DNA of 59,213 nt from a virus: positions 1 through 59,213 of the IMG/VR virus record IMGVR_UViG_3300032081_000715; one strand, 5' to 3'. Both the position numbers and the translations under genes were made by a program. The notes beneath the pieces are model-generated. The model worked only from the letters and a program-made list of their open reading frames with translations. It had not been told where the DNA came from and did not search any database. Below are positions 1 through 9,500 of the stretch, one piece after another (position 1 is the stretch's first letter; each line of letters begins with the position of its first letter).

Positions 1-2627
1 ACGGTTTTTATTAAAGTATAACAAGTAGAATTATAAAGACTTGAAAAACCTTGAACAACGTTAAATTTAAATTTGTCCCAATCGTTGTAGTTTTTCTGTA
101 TTAAGTAATTTTTAGTAGTATCGTCTTCTATGCTTCCTATTATATTTTCCTGCTCTTTTAAGTAACCATCTAAAAGTTTATATTCTTCTCCTAATATTTT
201 TGAATATTGTTGATACTCTTCAAAAGCTTTTTTATTTACCTTTCTACCATCATCGAGCACAACAAAATCTTGCATTTCATCTTGCCAATTTTCTATTCTA
301 CTATTTGCTCTTTTTAAAGCCTCTTGTTGTTCTTTTTCAAAGCTTTCAAGTTTGTTTATAACTTTACCAGCTTGCTCTTGATATTCTTTGTCAAATTCTT
401 TTAATTCATTTTGTAAATTTTGTTCATTTGTTTTTAAATCATTTTGATATGTACTCCATTGAGCTTGAGCTTGCTCATAAGATATTTTTCCATCATTAAG
501 ATTTTTTTGTATTTCATTAAATTTGTTTTCATATTCTTCTTGTGTTGGAAAAGTGTATTTATCTATAATTCTCTTACCAGCAGCATCATAACCCTCTTGG
601 CTCATTTCAACCTCTTCGCCATTTATTATTATTGGATTGTCTTTTTTTATTTGCTCAACTTTAATGTCAAACTTTTTTTGTGCATCTGCTTGCTTCTCTT
701 CTTCAGTATCGCCCTCTCCGTATATTATGCCTTCTTCTTTGTATACTTCTAAAGGATTAAAAATGTCTTCTAGTTTTTCAGCATCGTTAAAATTTTTTTC
801 GTGGTTTTTAATAACGTCATGCATTTCAATGTTTGTTAAACCAGTTTCTTCATTTTTTTTATTATTCCAATTTTCTGTTTTTGTTTTTAATACACCAAGG
901 TTATCTATTTGACTTTGAATATTTATATTAGAACCTATAGCAACCATAGTGTCATAAGCGTCATCACCATCAACATCATCTTTAAATTCACTGGTTTTTT
1001 GTTCTTGTTTTTCTTGTATTTTAAGGTTTGCTATTTCGTTTCTAACATAGTTTTCAATAGCCTTATCTTTTCCTAAAGCCTCTTCATCTGGTAAGATCAT
1101 TTGGTTAGGATTAGGTATGCTTTTACCTTCATATTTACCAGTTTTTTCATTAAAGGTAAAATACTCACCTGCCATTACATCATCAACATACTTATTATAC
1201 TGTTCTTCTGTTATATGCCCAATATCAAGATAGTACTTTAATTTTTCTTTATAAGAATCAGATGGCTTTAACATTTTTAAATCATACATACCACCTTTGT
1301 CTTTGTATAGCTCGTCCCAGTTTATTAAATCGTTACTTGTTTTTGCTTGAACTTCTTTAAGTATATATCCGTATTCTCCATCGTCTTGTGTTGTTACATC
1401 AGCACCGTATTTACCAATTGGCTTTTGAGTTCCATAAATACCTTCTTCGCCATCCTCACCATACAAAGGCATATTATTAACTTCTTCTATTATACTATTT
1501 TTTTCATCCTTTGTTACATCAATATATTTTTTTTCAATAGCATTGTATAACTTAACTGATTCTGATTGAAATTTACCCATGGCGATCCTGTCGCTATCGG
1601 ACATTGTTTTATCTAAAAATTTAGATAAATTTATACCTTGCCCTTTTTTGTCATAATTATATTCATATATAGTATGTTTTGTAGTTTCATCTGTATCAGG
1701 ATCTGTGTGAGTTATTTCTATACCATGGTAATTTCTTTTAGACGCACGATGTGCTGTTCCATCAAAAACACTACCGCCTTTAGCTCCATATATAGAGTTA
1801 TCCCAAAGTCCAGGTATACCTTTAAAACCACCACCTCTTACTTCAACAGTATAATTACCGTTTTCAACAAGCGGCTTAAAAAAATTTCCAAAATAACTTT
1901 CTTTATGATCCCAGTCATCTCTAACCCATAATTGAGGATCTTCTAAATTTTGTTTACCAAATACACCTTTTTCTGTATCGATTGTTATAGGTGTTCTTGA
2001 TGAAAAATCAAAGTTAATTTCAGTTTTAGTTCTACTGTCTAAATCTTTCCAACCATCAATGTTAAGCTCTTTATCAGTTTCTGCCATTGAAGCCCAGTCT
2101 TCAACGCTTATATCTTTAACTTTGTTTTTAAAAACCTCTTCTTTACTAGCAGGTAATTCTTCATCTCCTACTTTAATTTTAGGTACCTCAACAGGTTTAT
2201 CTAATTTAGTTAAAACACTTGTTGATGGATTAAAACCGTGAGTTCCATCATATATTTTTTTTCTAATTGAATCGCTATATGTAGGATCTTCGTGAAACGT
2301 GCTTCTATTGTTAAACCAATCAGGAGCATTTTCATAAGTTAAAACCTCATTAGGGTTACTGTTAAGAAATTCTTCAGATGATTTATCAATATCTAACGAT
2401 ACCGACGAACCATCTTCCGACTTGGATTCCGTATTTTCTTGTTGATTGTTTTGAGACGGACTTGTCTCGTTGATTTGTGTTTGCTCCGTCGACGTTTCGG
2501 TCGAGGAGCCTTCCTCCTTTCCCGCTTCTTCAACTTTTTTAGCGTTAGGATTGTCTATTAAGAATTGTTTTTCGTTTTGCGGATCTACCTCAAAAGGTTC
2601 TCCACCGTCTATTGTGTATTTTATCAT
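1..2627 (-). CDS. Giant virion-associated protein, N-terminal 875 residues (3' end outside window)
   Basis: An open frame runs from an ATG at 2627 to the window edge without a stop, so the C-terminus is missing. The protein starts MIKYTIDGGEPFEVDPQNEK, has an acidic low-complexity Ser/Thr/Gln/Glu stretch at about residues 30-65, and is charged and largely helical after that, with a coiled-coil-like Glu/Gln/Lys region at about 690-810. No enzymatic motif is visible. It follows the internal virion and S74-type genes in the late operon, where podoviruses keep ejected internal proteins, so an internal or ejection protein is inferred. It may be the front part of the same giant gene as the ORF at the right edge (see findings). 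Confidence 0.75.
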   Translation of the reverse strand, partial: MIKYTIDGGEPFEVDPQNEKQFLIDNPNAKKVEEAGKEEGSSTETSTEQTQINETSPSQNNQQENTESKSEDGSSVSLDIDKSSEEFLNSNPNEVLTYENAPDWFNNRSTFHEDPTYSDSIRKKIYDGTHGFNPSTSVLTKLDKPVEVPKIKVGDEELPASKEEVFKNKVKDISVEDWASMAETDKELNIDGWKDLDSRTKTEINFDFSSRTPITIDTEKGVFGKQNLEDPQLWVRDDWDHKESYFGNFFKPLVENGNYTVEVRGGGFKGIPGLWDNSIYGAKGGSVFDGTAHRASKRNYHGIEITHTDPDTDETTKHTIYEYNYDKKGQGINLSKFLDKTMSDSDRIAMGKFQSESVKLYNAIEKKYIDVTKDEKNSIIEEVNNMPLYGEDGEEGIYGTQKPIGKYGADVTTQDDGEYGYILKEVQAKTSNDLINWDELYKDKGGMYDLKMLKPSDSYKEKLKYYLDIGHITEEQYNKYVDDVMAGEYFTFNEKTGKYEGKSIPNPNQMILPDEEALGKDKAIENYVRNEIANLKIQEKQEQKTSEFKDDVDGDDAYDTMVAIGSNINIQSQIDNLGVLKTKTENWNNKKNEETGLTNIEMHDVIKNHEKNFNDAEKLEDIFNPLEVYKEEGIIYGEGDTEEEKQADAQKKFDIKVEQIKKDNPIIINGEEVEMSQEGYDAAGKRIIDKYTFPTQEEYENKFNEIQKNLNDGKISYEQAQAQWSTYQNDLKTNEQNLQNELKEFDKEYQEQAGKVINKLESFEKEQQEALKRANSRIENWQDEMQDFVVLDDGRKVNKKAFEEYQQYSKILGEEYKLLDGYLKEQENIIGSIEDDTTKNYLIQKNYNDWDKFKFNVVQGFSSLYNSTCYTLIKT

Positions 2628-2661
2628 GACTGTCTCGTTAGTTACCCGTGTTAATATTTAT

Positions 2662-3681
2662 TTAAGATGGCTTTCCTGGTACAAATACTCCATTTTGTAT
2701 TGTACCACCTTTAACCTTAATACCGCCATCTGTACTAAGTGTTGATTTTTTATTTTGTTCCTCCATAGCTGACCTAACATCAGGATGTAAATTTTTATAA
2801 TAATTTTGTTCTAATATATTAGTGTAATATTCAGCTAAATATTTTTTAAGTTGATCTTCGTCCTTCATTATAGAAGATGTTATTTGAGCAGCATCTTCAT
2901 ATGTTATTTTATCATTAGGTGTTGGGTCCATGTTTTTAATCTGCTCTTCATTAAAACCTAAATTCGCGTAAGTACCAGATGCTATTGACTCCATTAAATC
3001 ATCTTTAAAAACTCTATTACCAAAAATTTTATCAGTTGCTAAAGATCTTACATCTCCAGTTTCAATCATTTTTTCCATTACGTCACTATATTTTTGTTGA
3101 TAATTAAAGCTAGCGCCTTCTGTTTTATTAGCATTTTGAGCTAAATTTTTTTCGTTATCAACTAAAACTTTTAAACCTTCTTTTGATTTTTGGTCAACAG
3201 CGTTGCCATTAACCATATCAATAATACTTTGCATTGGCATAAAGCCGTCTTTTAATTCATACCCAGGGGTGTTGTTATCGTCATAAACAACTTCTAAGTT
3301 ACCATTTATTATAGCATTAAGATCATTTACGTGATTAGGAAATTTACTAGCAGGGTCATGACCAATTTTTTCCGTATTACTTAGCTTTTCAGCTAACTCT
3401 TGTCTAAAAGAATCAGCTTTAAATATTCTATCGCCAGTCTGTACAACATCAGCCTCTAATTCAGCTTGTATTTTTTTACCTTCTTGACCTTGTTTAGAAG
3501 CTTCTCCATACGGCTTTTTATTTTTATAAAATTTTTCTGTTAAAATAGCCATTTCTTCAGAATCCTTTTTAGTAACATCTCTATTTAATTCATTTTTAGC
3601 AGAATTTAATAATTCTTCACTTGTTATTATTGAAGGTGATTGATTACCCTCTGATCCTAAAATTAATTTTTCTTCATCCAT
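2662..3681 (-). CDS. Putative internal virion protein (unrecognised family)
   Basis: This 339-aa acidic, soluble, mostly helical protein begins MDEEKLILGSEGNQSPSII and ends in a short beta/Gly segment (GGIKVKGGTIQNGVFVPGKP). There is no signal peptide or membrane segment. It lies 2 nt after the S74-domain gene and 34 nt before the giant gene, so it is co-transcribed with late structural genes. I do not recognise a family; the internal-virion role is inferred from position. Confidence 0.6.
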   Translation of the reverse strand: MDEEKLILGSEGNQSPSIITSEELLNSAKNELNRDVTKKDSEEMAILTEKFYKNKKPYGEASKQGQEGKKIQAELEADVVQTGDRIFKADSFRQELAEKLSNTEKIGHDPASKFPNHVNDLNAIINGNLEVVYDDNNTPGYELKDGFMPMQSIIDMVNGNAVDQKSKEGLKVLVDNEKNLAQNANKTEGASFNYQQKYSDVMEKMIETGDVRSLATDKIFGNRVFKDDLMESIASGTYANLGFNEEQIKNMDPTPNDKITYEDAAQITSSIMKDEDQLKKYLAEYYTNILEQNYYKNLHPDVRSAMEEQNKKSTLSTDGGIKVKGGTIQNGVFVPGKPS

Positions 3682-3683
3682 TA

Positions 3684-4586
3684 TTATAATATTTTAAATT
3701 CAACATCAATTTTAGAATAATCAACTCTATCATAACTACCATTATTAATTACAGCGCTATTAGGTATCTCATCGGACATTACACCTTGGTAAGTATGTTC
3801 TCCAAAAAATTTATCAATATACTCAAATGCATATATTTTTAATCCGCTAGGTGATTTACTTATTAACTTAATATTCTTTTTTAATCTTTTATCGGAAAGT
3901 ATACCACCAAGTAAATTAAAGCCGCCTGATATAGCGCCACCTATTGCTTTGTCTTTTTGAGCTTGAGCAGCTGCTGCTGTACCTTGAGCATTTTGGTATT
4001 CTTGGTTAGCCGCGTCCATTAACGTTTTTCTTCTTGTCATATCCAGTTGTTGAGCAGCTTGTTCTCCACTCGCTATTCTCGTTGCTACCTCTGCTTCACC
4101 AGAAGCTTCTTTCAGTTGTAAGTTGCTAGCCTCCTGAGCCGTTGTTCTTTGGTTTGCAGCTTCTTGTTGACCTATACCAGCTGCAGATTTTTGAGCAGCT
4201 ATCTGTCCTTGCTGAGCTAATGATTGCGCTAAAGCAGCTATACCACTACCACCAGCGGCGCCTCTTAATCCAGACATAATATTAGATTGGCTTTGAGCAA
4301 ATTGTTGAGATGCAAATTCAGCTTCTTTTTTATTAATAGTTAGATCTTCCATTTTGTTTTCTAAACCAGCATAAGCATTTTGCATACCTTTAAAAGGATT
4401 ACTTATATCCATTGACATAAAATAATCCTGCATTTCTTTTTGGTTTTTCTTAGCTTCAGCTTCAGCCGCTTCAGCTTTTTTAGCAGCTTTACCAGCTTGT
4501 ATACCTTGATATACACCTCCTACTAAACCGCCAATAGCACCCCATATCTTAAATGGTGATTGTTCTTCTTTTTTAATTGTTGACAT
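3684..4586 (-). CDS. Helical Ala/Gln-rich virion protein with C-terminal S74 intramolecular chaperone-like domain
   Basis: The 300-aa protein has three parts. Residues 15-35 are a Gly-rich hydrophobic segment (WGAIGGLVGGVYQGIQAG). Residues 36-215 are a long Ala/Gln/Glu helical region. The C-terminal ~75 residues begin SDKRLKKNIKLISKSPSGL and continue to YQGVMSDEIP, the hallmark of the Peptidase_S74 chaperone of endosialidase that trimerises and cleaves itself from tail spikes and fibres. The body here looks like a coiled-coil or ejection protein rather than a beta-helical spike. The start at 4586 is 15 nt downstream of a motif shared with the connector gene at 14468. Confidence 0.75.
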   Translation of the reverse strand: MSTIKKEEQSPFKIWGAIGGLVGGVYQGIQAGKAAKKAEAAEAEAKKNQKEMQDYFMSMDISNPFKGMQNAYAGLENKMEDLTINKKEAEFASQQFAQSQSNIMSGLRGAAGGSGIAALAQSLAQQGQIAAQKSAAGIGQQEAANQRTTAQEASNLQLKEASGEAEVATRIASGEQAAQQLDMTRRKTLMDAANQEYQNAQGTAAAAQAQKDKAIGGAISGGFNLLGGILSDKRLKKNIKLISKSPSGLKIYAFEYIDKFFGEHTYQGVMSDEIPNSAVINNGSYDRVDYSKIDVEFKIL

Positions 4587-4600
4587 ATTTGCTTTTTTTA

Positions 4601-4617
4601 CTATTATATAATTACAT
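4601..4617 (-). promoter_or_regulatory. Putative late/middle promoter motif, copy 1
   Basis: Read on the minus strand this is ATGTAATTATATAATAG, ending 15 nt before the ATG of the S74-domain gene. The same block (one T/C difference) lies exactly 15 nt before the connector gene at 14468, and a near copy lies upstream of the ERF gene at 39762. It contains a TATAAT-like -10 element. Confidence 0.55.
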
Positions 4618-4627
4618 TTTTTAACTA

Positions 4628-5002
4628 TTATTTACTACTTTCTGCTATCTCACAGCTAATAGAGAATAACTCAGCTTTACTAGTCGAATTATTTTTAAAT
4701 TTCATAGACGCAAAATAACCCACTAAAGATGTTAAATTAACTTTATTATCTTTTGAAAAAAATATAAAATCGTTTTCGGTAGGATTAGGTGTGTCAGTAT
4801 CTATTTCACAAGTTAAAGTAGTTGTTTCAGTACCATTAGGTAAAGAAGTTGTATTATTTATACTTTTTACTAAACCTATTTTAACAAAATTATCACTAGT
4901 GTTAAATTCAGATTTAACTACTATTTTAGAATAATATGCTGTGTCTCCTACTTGTAATGAAGGATATTCTGATCTTGGTACTTGTATTGTTATTGTTGCC
5001 AT
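4628..5002 (-). CDS. Small beta-rich virion structural protein (unrecognised)
   Basis: A 124-aa Thr/Ser/Asn-rich protein starting MATITIQVPRSEYPSLQVGD with alternating polar and hydrophobic strands and no membrane segment. It sits between the 512-aa structural gene and the S74 gene in the late operon. Composition and context suggest a minor virion or fibre-associated protein. I do not recognise a family. Confidence 0.6.
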   Translation of the reverse strand: MATITIQVPRSEYPSLQVGDTAYYSKIVVKSEFNTSDNFVKIGLVKSINNTTSLPNGTETTTLTCEIDTDTPNPTENDFIFFSKDNKVNLTSLVGYFASMKFKNNSTSKAELFSISCEIAESSK

Positions 5003-5013
5003 AAATTATAATT

Positions 5014-6552
5014 TTAAGATGCCGCAAATATATCGTCTAAATCTAGAACCATTGTTACGTCAGCTGTTCCAAACTTTTTAACTATTACATCAGCTTTTAA
5101 TGTTGCTGATGGCGTTCCGTATGTTGTCGCTATATTAACTATTTCAATATGAGTTCCACCATTTGTTGAGTACAAAGAATTAGTCCAATCGGAGTTTGTA
5201 GAAACCGTACTTGACCATTTAGGATCATCATCAACTTTGCTAACCGCTCTACCAGCTGAATTAGTAATAGTATAATCAATTTGAAAAAACTCTACTACAG
5301 TTTTAATATTCTTTAATTGACCAGGTTTTTTATTTGGTCTTCCAGTGTAGACTATGTTAGTTTGATTTGCTAGTAAACCGTTGGCTGTAGTAGCTCTTAT
5401 TGTTAAAGTAGGATTTATATATTGATATATTATTCCTTGCGGTGGTGCTTGTTCTAAATTTGAATTCAATATTGTGCTACCTTTAGGTGTTACATTTATA
5501 TGATATATTTCATTAGAACTAGCAGATGGAAACTCTTGAATAAACTCATATGTAGCAAATAACTGACTTGTGTTTGTAGACGTTAATGTTTTGTTTAACC
5601 CTCTTATTAACCCTTTTGGAATATGAATAACATCAGCGTTGGCTAAATCAGTGTCCATTATAGATGTGTTGTCACTATTTTTTGTTACTGTTAAATCAAA
5701 CTCAGCTCCAACGTCACCTACTATTTTTATTCTTTTTGTAGCACCTTTAATAGATATTTCAGGTGGCCCATATATAATCTGTCTTATTTCTTTTGTAGAA
5801 CTTATATCTGCTATACCTGTATAATGTATAAAAACTTTACAATCTAATCCACTAGGTATACTAACATCACTGTTTAGTTTTAAATGATATTGAAGATGAG
5901 TAGCCTGCCCCTCACTATTTGTAGCTGCTGTTGAAACGTGCTGCAATGAAAAATTGGCGCTAGACGGTGCATTTTCAACACTGATTGTTGCGTTATCATT
6001 AAAGTGAAAATTAAGAGGGTTTCTTTCAAGAATTACAGTTGCTACGTGTATACTGTTTTCAGCATCGATTGTTCCTGAAAAATTAGTTGTTTTTAAACCA
6101 TTAGAATCAGCACTTGGTTCTCCAATTGATGGATCTTTTGTTATACCAGCCGCTTGAGTTAAAGCCGTAGCTCCATTTAAATTTTCTGTAGTATTATCAA
6201 TAAAATCAAAGTTAATACTAATACGCCTTTTATCATCAAGCAGGTCAGCGTGTCCAGATATTGGTAAATTTATATTTTCTAACTCTGATGTCATTTCAAA
6301 TAAAGCTGAAAACGTAAATGTAACTAATACTGTATTATCAACTTCACCAGCTACAGCTGTGTCTGAAAATGATATACTGGCAAACTGCCCAGGTAAAGTA
6401 CCCGCGGCTGAAAAACTAGAAGCTGAAACAACATAACCTGAGTTAGGCGTTATAGTCATAGTTCCACCACTAATCATGTTGCCAGCATATACTGCATCAG
6501 TTACTGCTTCTGTAAATGTAAATTGCGATACTGTAAAATTATATATAGGCAT
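5014..6552 (-). CDS. Beta-sandwich-rich virion protein, possible tail/appendage protein
   Basis: The 512-aa protein is rich in Thr, Ser, Asn and Ile and has repeated beta-strand-like stretches (for example GTMTITPNSGYVVSASSF), as in appendage and fibre proteins. No catalytic motif or signal peptide is visible. It begins 1 nt after the stop of the 1958-aa protein, which suggests translational coupling and a shared assembly pathway. The tail-appendage assignment is inferred. Confidence 0.6.
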   Translation of the reverse strand: MPIYNFTVSQFTFTEAVTDAVYAGNMISGGTMTITPNSGYVVSASSFSAAGTLPGQFASISFSDTAVAGEVDNTVLVTFTFSALFEMTSELENINLPISGHADLLDDKRRISINFDFIDNTTENLNGATALTQAAGITKDPSIGEPSADSNGLKTTNFSGTIDAENSIHVATVILERNPLNFHFNDNATISVENAPSSANFSLQHVSTAATNSEGQATHLQYHLKLNSDVSIPSGLDCKVFIHYTGIADISSTKEIRQIIYGPPEISIKGATKRIKIVGDVGAEFDLTVTKNSDNTSIMDTDLANADVIHIPKGLIRGLNKTLTSTNTSQLFATYEFIQEFPSASSNEIYHINVTPKGSTILNSNLEQAPPQGIIYQYINPTLTIRATTANGLLANQTNIVYTGRPNKKPGQLKNIKTVVEFFQIDYTITNSAGRAVSKVDDDPKWSSTVSTNSDWTNSLYSTNGGTHIEIVNIATTYGTPSATLKADVIVKKFGTADVTMVLDLDDIFAAS

Positions 6553-6553
6553 A

Positions 6554-9500
6554 TTAAAAAGGTTTATTTTGTTCGCTATTATATGTTAGGTCATCTGAGT
6601 CAGTAGCCTGGATAGTAACCGTAGTTTCAGTTTGTGTTTCTACAGGTGTTGCTAAAGGAAGGCCAATACCTTGTACGGAAAATTCACTAGTATCTAAATT
6701 AGTTTCAGTAGTAGTATCTCCGTTTATTTTATTAAACCATTTACCTTCTTTTTCTATAAATTCATTAACATTACCAGTTTGTTTATCTGTAGTAATATTA
6801 TCTACATACCAGCCTGTTTTTCCGTCTATATTGTAATACTCTAAATCATTCATTACACCTAAATTATTCCCAGCTGAATCACTAACGTTACCATATGTAT
6901 CACTAAGGGGATCTGTATCTATAGTTCCGCCATATATAGTAAAATTTTCAGGATTAATACTAGTATCACGAAATTTATCTATTTTAGCTTGCGTTCCCTC
7001 GTAATTAATATTTTTAAAAGATTTAATAGAACCAGGTTGATCATTAAATAAAACTTCAATTTCTGAATTATATTGAACGTTGTAAAAGTTATTTCTAAGA
7101 GCAGTAGAACTATTGTGTTTCCATATAGTATTATCTTCAACAGAATAATATCTATCAGATAAACTAGTTGCTGTTAATGGAGTAAAAGACTTAAAGCTAA
7201 CCCAACCTTTAGCCGATTCACTAAAAGAAATTGTTTTAGAATCGAGCAGCGGGGTGTTTTGTGCAAATTTATTTATTTTATGTAAAGTAAGATTATATTC
7301 ATCTTCCACACCATCAAACGATCCAGATATGTTTACGTGGTATTTTAAATTTTCTCTAAAATAAGTTTTCATACCAACATCTGATATAGGCGTAACACCG
7401 TTACCAGATAATCTTAATACAGCACCTCTTTGTTTATCAGCAAAATACATTCTATAACCATCCATAGCTAATGACTCTGGATTAAGTGATATTCCATAAT
7501 CACCAGCAAATGGCATTGATGTACCTAAAACTCTATTAGTAGCGGTTAATTGAGTATTACCATCCGCATTAAACAAAGCGTCTTTACCACCTGATTGAAT
7601 TCTTAATACTTTATCTTCAGTAAAAACAACAACGTCATTATCTCTTGCGTGAGCAGCTTGGATAGAACCATATGTAGTATTTAAATCTTTTGTTATTTTT
7701 CCAGCCATGTTAAACTCATTTAAATTATTAACACTTGACGTGGAATTATATAAGCCTGAAAATATCATACCACTGGTTTTATTTTCTTCTCCGTAATTTA
7801 AAAATGTAGATGATACTTTTACACCGTTATCTATTTGAGGCGCATTAAAGTCATCTCTAATTCTATCAGACTCAACACCATTACCAAACGAGTAACAATT
7901 AAACCAACCTAACTCAACTGAATATTTCCATACTTCTTTTTCTATTTTAAAGTACCCTGTAACATCAATAAATGTAAAACTAGAACTACCCTCTGTTATT
8001 AAAGCTTGATTTAATTTAAATGAAGCGCCTTGAATACTTTTAACAAACGTCCCAGGTTTAACATTATCTCCAGTCACCTGCATTCCAACTGTTACATTAC
8101 CATAATTAGAATCACCAATACTTACGGTAATATAGTTATCAACGTTAGCATCGTCGCTATTTACGCCATCACCAGTTAGTGTATAGCGATCTGAAGGCAC
8201 AACAGCAGCTGTTACTACAGGCGCCGATGTACTAATAATTTTGTAGTGATCTAAAATTTTAGACTTAGTTACTAAGCCACTTTTGTTTTCAAATCTAACA
8301 ACGTCACCAATAGCAGCACACGTGGTATCAGATGTACCATCAGTTACTATTGTTGTTAACTTAGTTATACTACCATTAACAGTTCTTCTTATTTCTATAC
8401 CATCATCTCCTATAGTTTGATAAACAAATGGTTCACCAGATAGTGTTATATTTACAATATTATTATTTGTTATTTTTCTATTTTCAATATTAAATCCACT
8501 AGCTCTTTCTTTTATTTTATTTGCTCCAGTAAAATTTATTATATTTTCTTGCTTTAACCTAACAGGTATAGCTCCACTGGCTTCGTAGTATATATCTAAG
8601 CCTACATCTTCTTTAGGCTCTGTTTCAAAACATGCAGCACTTGTTGATATTGAGTCGTCTGACAAACTATTAACAGGTACTCTTTCTACAAAATCAATAG
8701 TCATACTACTAAGACCGTTATGTTTAACAGTTCCTCTAGGATCCCAAACCGTTGGGTCTAGCCCAGTATTTGGTTGTATTGGCTGGCCATTAGCGCCTAC
8801 TCTTTTAAATCTAACTATTATTGATACTCTATCAACATAATTACTAGATCCGTTATTATCAAAGTTTTTGCTTTCTATAGTTATTGGACCTGAAAGTGTT
8901 TCACCAGAGTCTCCTAACGTTTGTTCTTGTGTAGTTTCAACATAATAAACCTCTTGATTAGGATCATCTCTAAATCTAAACAAAGTACCAGTTTGTTGCA
9001 TTTTACTTTTAAAGTAAGAATTAGTACCTTGCCACGGTTGATTGTCTTCACTATTTGAATTTCCAATTGTAGAAAAAGTAAATTGACCAAGCGTGCCATC
9101 TGAAAGTGCTCCGTTAGATAATCCTTGTGGGTGCCAGTTTGAAGTGCCATCGACTGTGTTCATTGGAGTATATCCAGAGTTATAATCTATTAAAGCGTTA
9201 CCATCGTTTTGAGGTAAATTAAATCCACTGAAAGCTGGAACGCTATCTATAAATATATCAGCAGTTCTATTTGAGCTATTATACCAAGACACCCAAAACT
9301 CATCAGTAGCTCCAGAATCACCATTAAGGTTTATAAAGTTAGGTAAATCACCAGTTGTCCCTCCTATATTTGAGTTAGTAAATTGAGCAACTGTTTCCCA
9401 GTTTTCTGCTTCATAATCCATTTCTGAAGCATATTCGTTATCATCTAAAGCTGGATTAGTTGCTTCATCTGCTAAAAATGCAAGTTCGTAAGTATTTAAA

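Noticed and set aside
444-1931. Several hydrophobic plus-strand ORFs (such as 102 aa at 444)
   Set aside because: Phe/Ile-rich antisense shadows of the AT-rich giant gene; they have no independent spacing or leader.
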